Below, piece after piece: positions 63,394 to 64,000 of a DNA stretch of 64,000 nucleotides. The notes under the pieces were generated by a model, which did no database searches, was not told the DNA's origin, and saw only the letters and a program-made list of their open reading frames with translations. The first letter of the stretch is position 1. Every line of letters starts with the position of its first letter. A program made the position numbers and the translations under genes. The stretch lies in assembly GCF_030486405.1 (NCBI RefSeq), contig NZ_CP129613.1:3100001-3164000 (forward strand), written 5' to 3'. The DNA comes from Mycolicibacterium sp. HK-90 (lineage in GTDB: Bacteria > Actinomycetota > Actinomycetes > Mycobacteriales > Mycobacteriaceae).

Positions 63394-64000
63394 GTGACAG
63401 TTGGATGTCATCCCCGCCGGAGCAGGATGTTGCGTTTCGCGGTGGTGCTCGCCGCGAGCAGCGCCCTGGCGCTGGCCGGCTGCGCGAACAATACCGAGAC
63501 CGGTGGGTCGGAAACCAAGACCGCGGCCAAGGCTGAGAAGGTCGACGCGATCGCCGATACGTTGCCACCCGAGATCAAGTCGAGCGGCAAGCTGATCGTC
63601 GGCACCGACCCGTCCTATCCGCCCAACGAGTTCAAGGATCCGAGCGGCAAGATCATCGGCTTCGACGTGGAGCTGATGGATGCGGTGGCCGCGACCCTGG
63701 GCCTCACCGCGGAGTACCGGGCGTCGTTGTTCGACAAGATCATCCCGTCGGTCCAGGGCGGCAACTACAACGTCGGCATGTCCTCGTTCACCGATTCCAA
63801 GGAGCGGGAGAAGCAGGTCGACTTCGTCACCTATTTCCAGGCCGGTTCGGCGTGGGCGCAGAAGGTGGGCGCGGGCATCAATCCGGACGACGCGTGCGGC
63901 AAGAAGATCGCGGTGCAGACGGCGACGGTGCAGGACGCCGAGGTGACTGCCCGTGGCGAGAAGTGCGTCCAGGCAGGCAAGCCTGCCATTCGGGTCGTGA
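63394..64000 (+). CDS. Amino-acid ABC transporter substrate-binding lipoprotein, N-terminal part
   Basis: The first 202 codons of a periplasmic binding protein of the polar amino-acid type; it runs off the right edge. The signal peptide is basic then hydrophobic (RRSRMLRFAVVLAASSALALAGC) with a lipobox ALAGC, so it is a lipoprotein processed by Lgt. The mature part has GKLIVGTDPSYPPNEF, GKIIGFDVELMDAVA and MSSFTDSKEREKQVDFV, the SBP family 3 signatures. The GTG at 63394 is preceded by GAGG. The ligand (Glu, Gln or similar) cannot be fixed from this part. Confidence 0.9.
   Translation, partial: MTVGCHPRRSRMLRFAVVLAASSALALAGCANNTETGGSETKTAAKAEKVDAIADTLPPEIKSSGKLIVGTDPSYPPNEFKDPSGKIIGFDVELMDAVAATLGLTAEYRASLFDKIIPSVQGGNYNVGMSSFTDSKEREKQVDFVTYFQAGSAWAQKVGAGINPDDACGKKIAVQTATVQDAEVTARGEKCVQAGKPAIRVV

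Overview
The window is high-GC actinobacterial DNA that reads as the chromosome of a mycobacterium, most likely a rapid grower (Mycolicibacterium). This rests on protein resemblance recalled from known mycobacterial families, on gene order that follows the M. tuberculosis Rv1562c-Rv1624c stretch (treZYX, bio, nad, his, trp, lgt, pyk, tesB, cydABDC), on GTG/TTG starts, and on many short-leader or leaderless promoters. No rRNA, tRNA or CRISPR array was seen, and no stretch longer than about 300 bases lacks a gene.

Region by region. 1-6.7 kb (minus): acyltransferase-treX-treY-treZ, making trehalose from glycogen. 6.8-13.3 kb: bioA, bioF-bioD-2H phosphoesterase, then a divergent TetR regulator (BioQ) and bioB-bsaP-membrane protein; identical TGAAC-N3-GTTCA operators precede bioF and bioB. 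13.3-17.5 kb (minus): a Pro-rich membrane protein, a glyoxalase-fold protein, an AraC regulator, a secretory-type lipase and NrtR. 17.5-21 kb: nadABC, de novo NAD synthesis, divergent from NrtR with a 10-bp inverted repeat between them. 21-23.4 kb: an AraC regulator, an SRPBCC protein, a LysE exporter and a deazaflavin-dependent oxidoreductase. 23.5-29.9 kb: hisD-C-B-H-A-impA-F-I, almost all joined by 1-4 nt overlaps.

29.9-38.7 kb is an accessory block between hisI and bcp: an SOS-controlled 13E12/HNH protein, a DNA adenine methyltransferase with an overlapping probable restriction endonuclease, an IS481-family insertion, an ABC ATPase with a GntR regulator, and a leuA with its own leucine leader peptide. 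38.6-47.8 kb: bcp, trpE-membrane protein-trpC-trpB-trpA-lgt (Lgt carries an unusually long acidic tail), and two small membrane proteins. 47.8-56.8 kb: gltBD, pyk, tesB and a DUF4190-like protein. 56.8-62.6 kb (minus): cydA-B-D-C, cytochrome bd oxidase and its assembly transporter, followed by an HdeD-like protein and the start of an amino-acid-binding lipoprotein.

The most notable observations are: three tandem 25-bp repeats that multiply the BioQ half-site before bioF; a 33-bp tandem repeat that duplicates a start codon with its ribosome site; a consensus LexA box on a textbook promoter; an IS inserted exactly at the shared CTAG stop codons of two convergent genes; a leucine leader peptide with mutually exclusive hairpins before leuA; and a roughly 560-residue polyanionic tail on Lgt containing a recent duplication.
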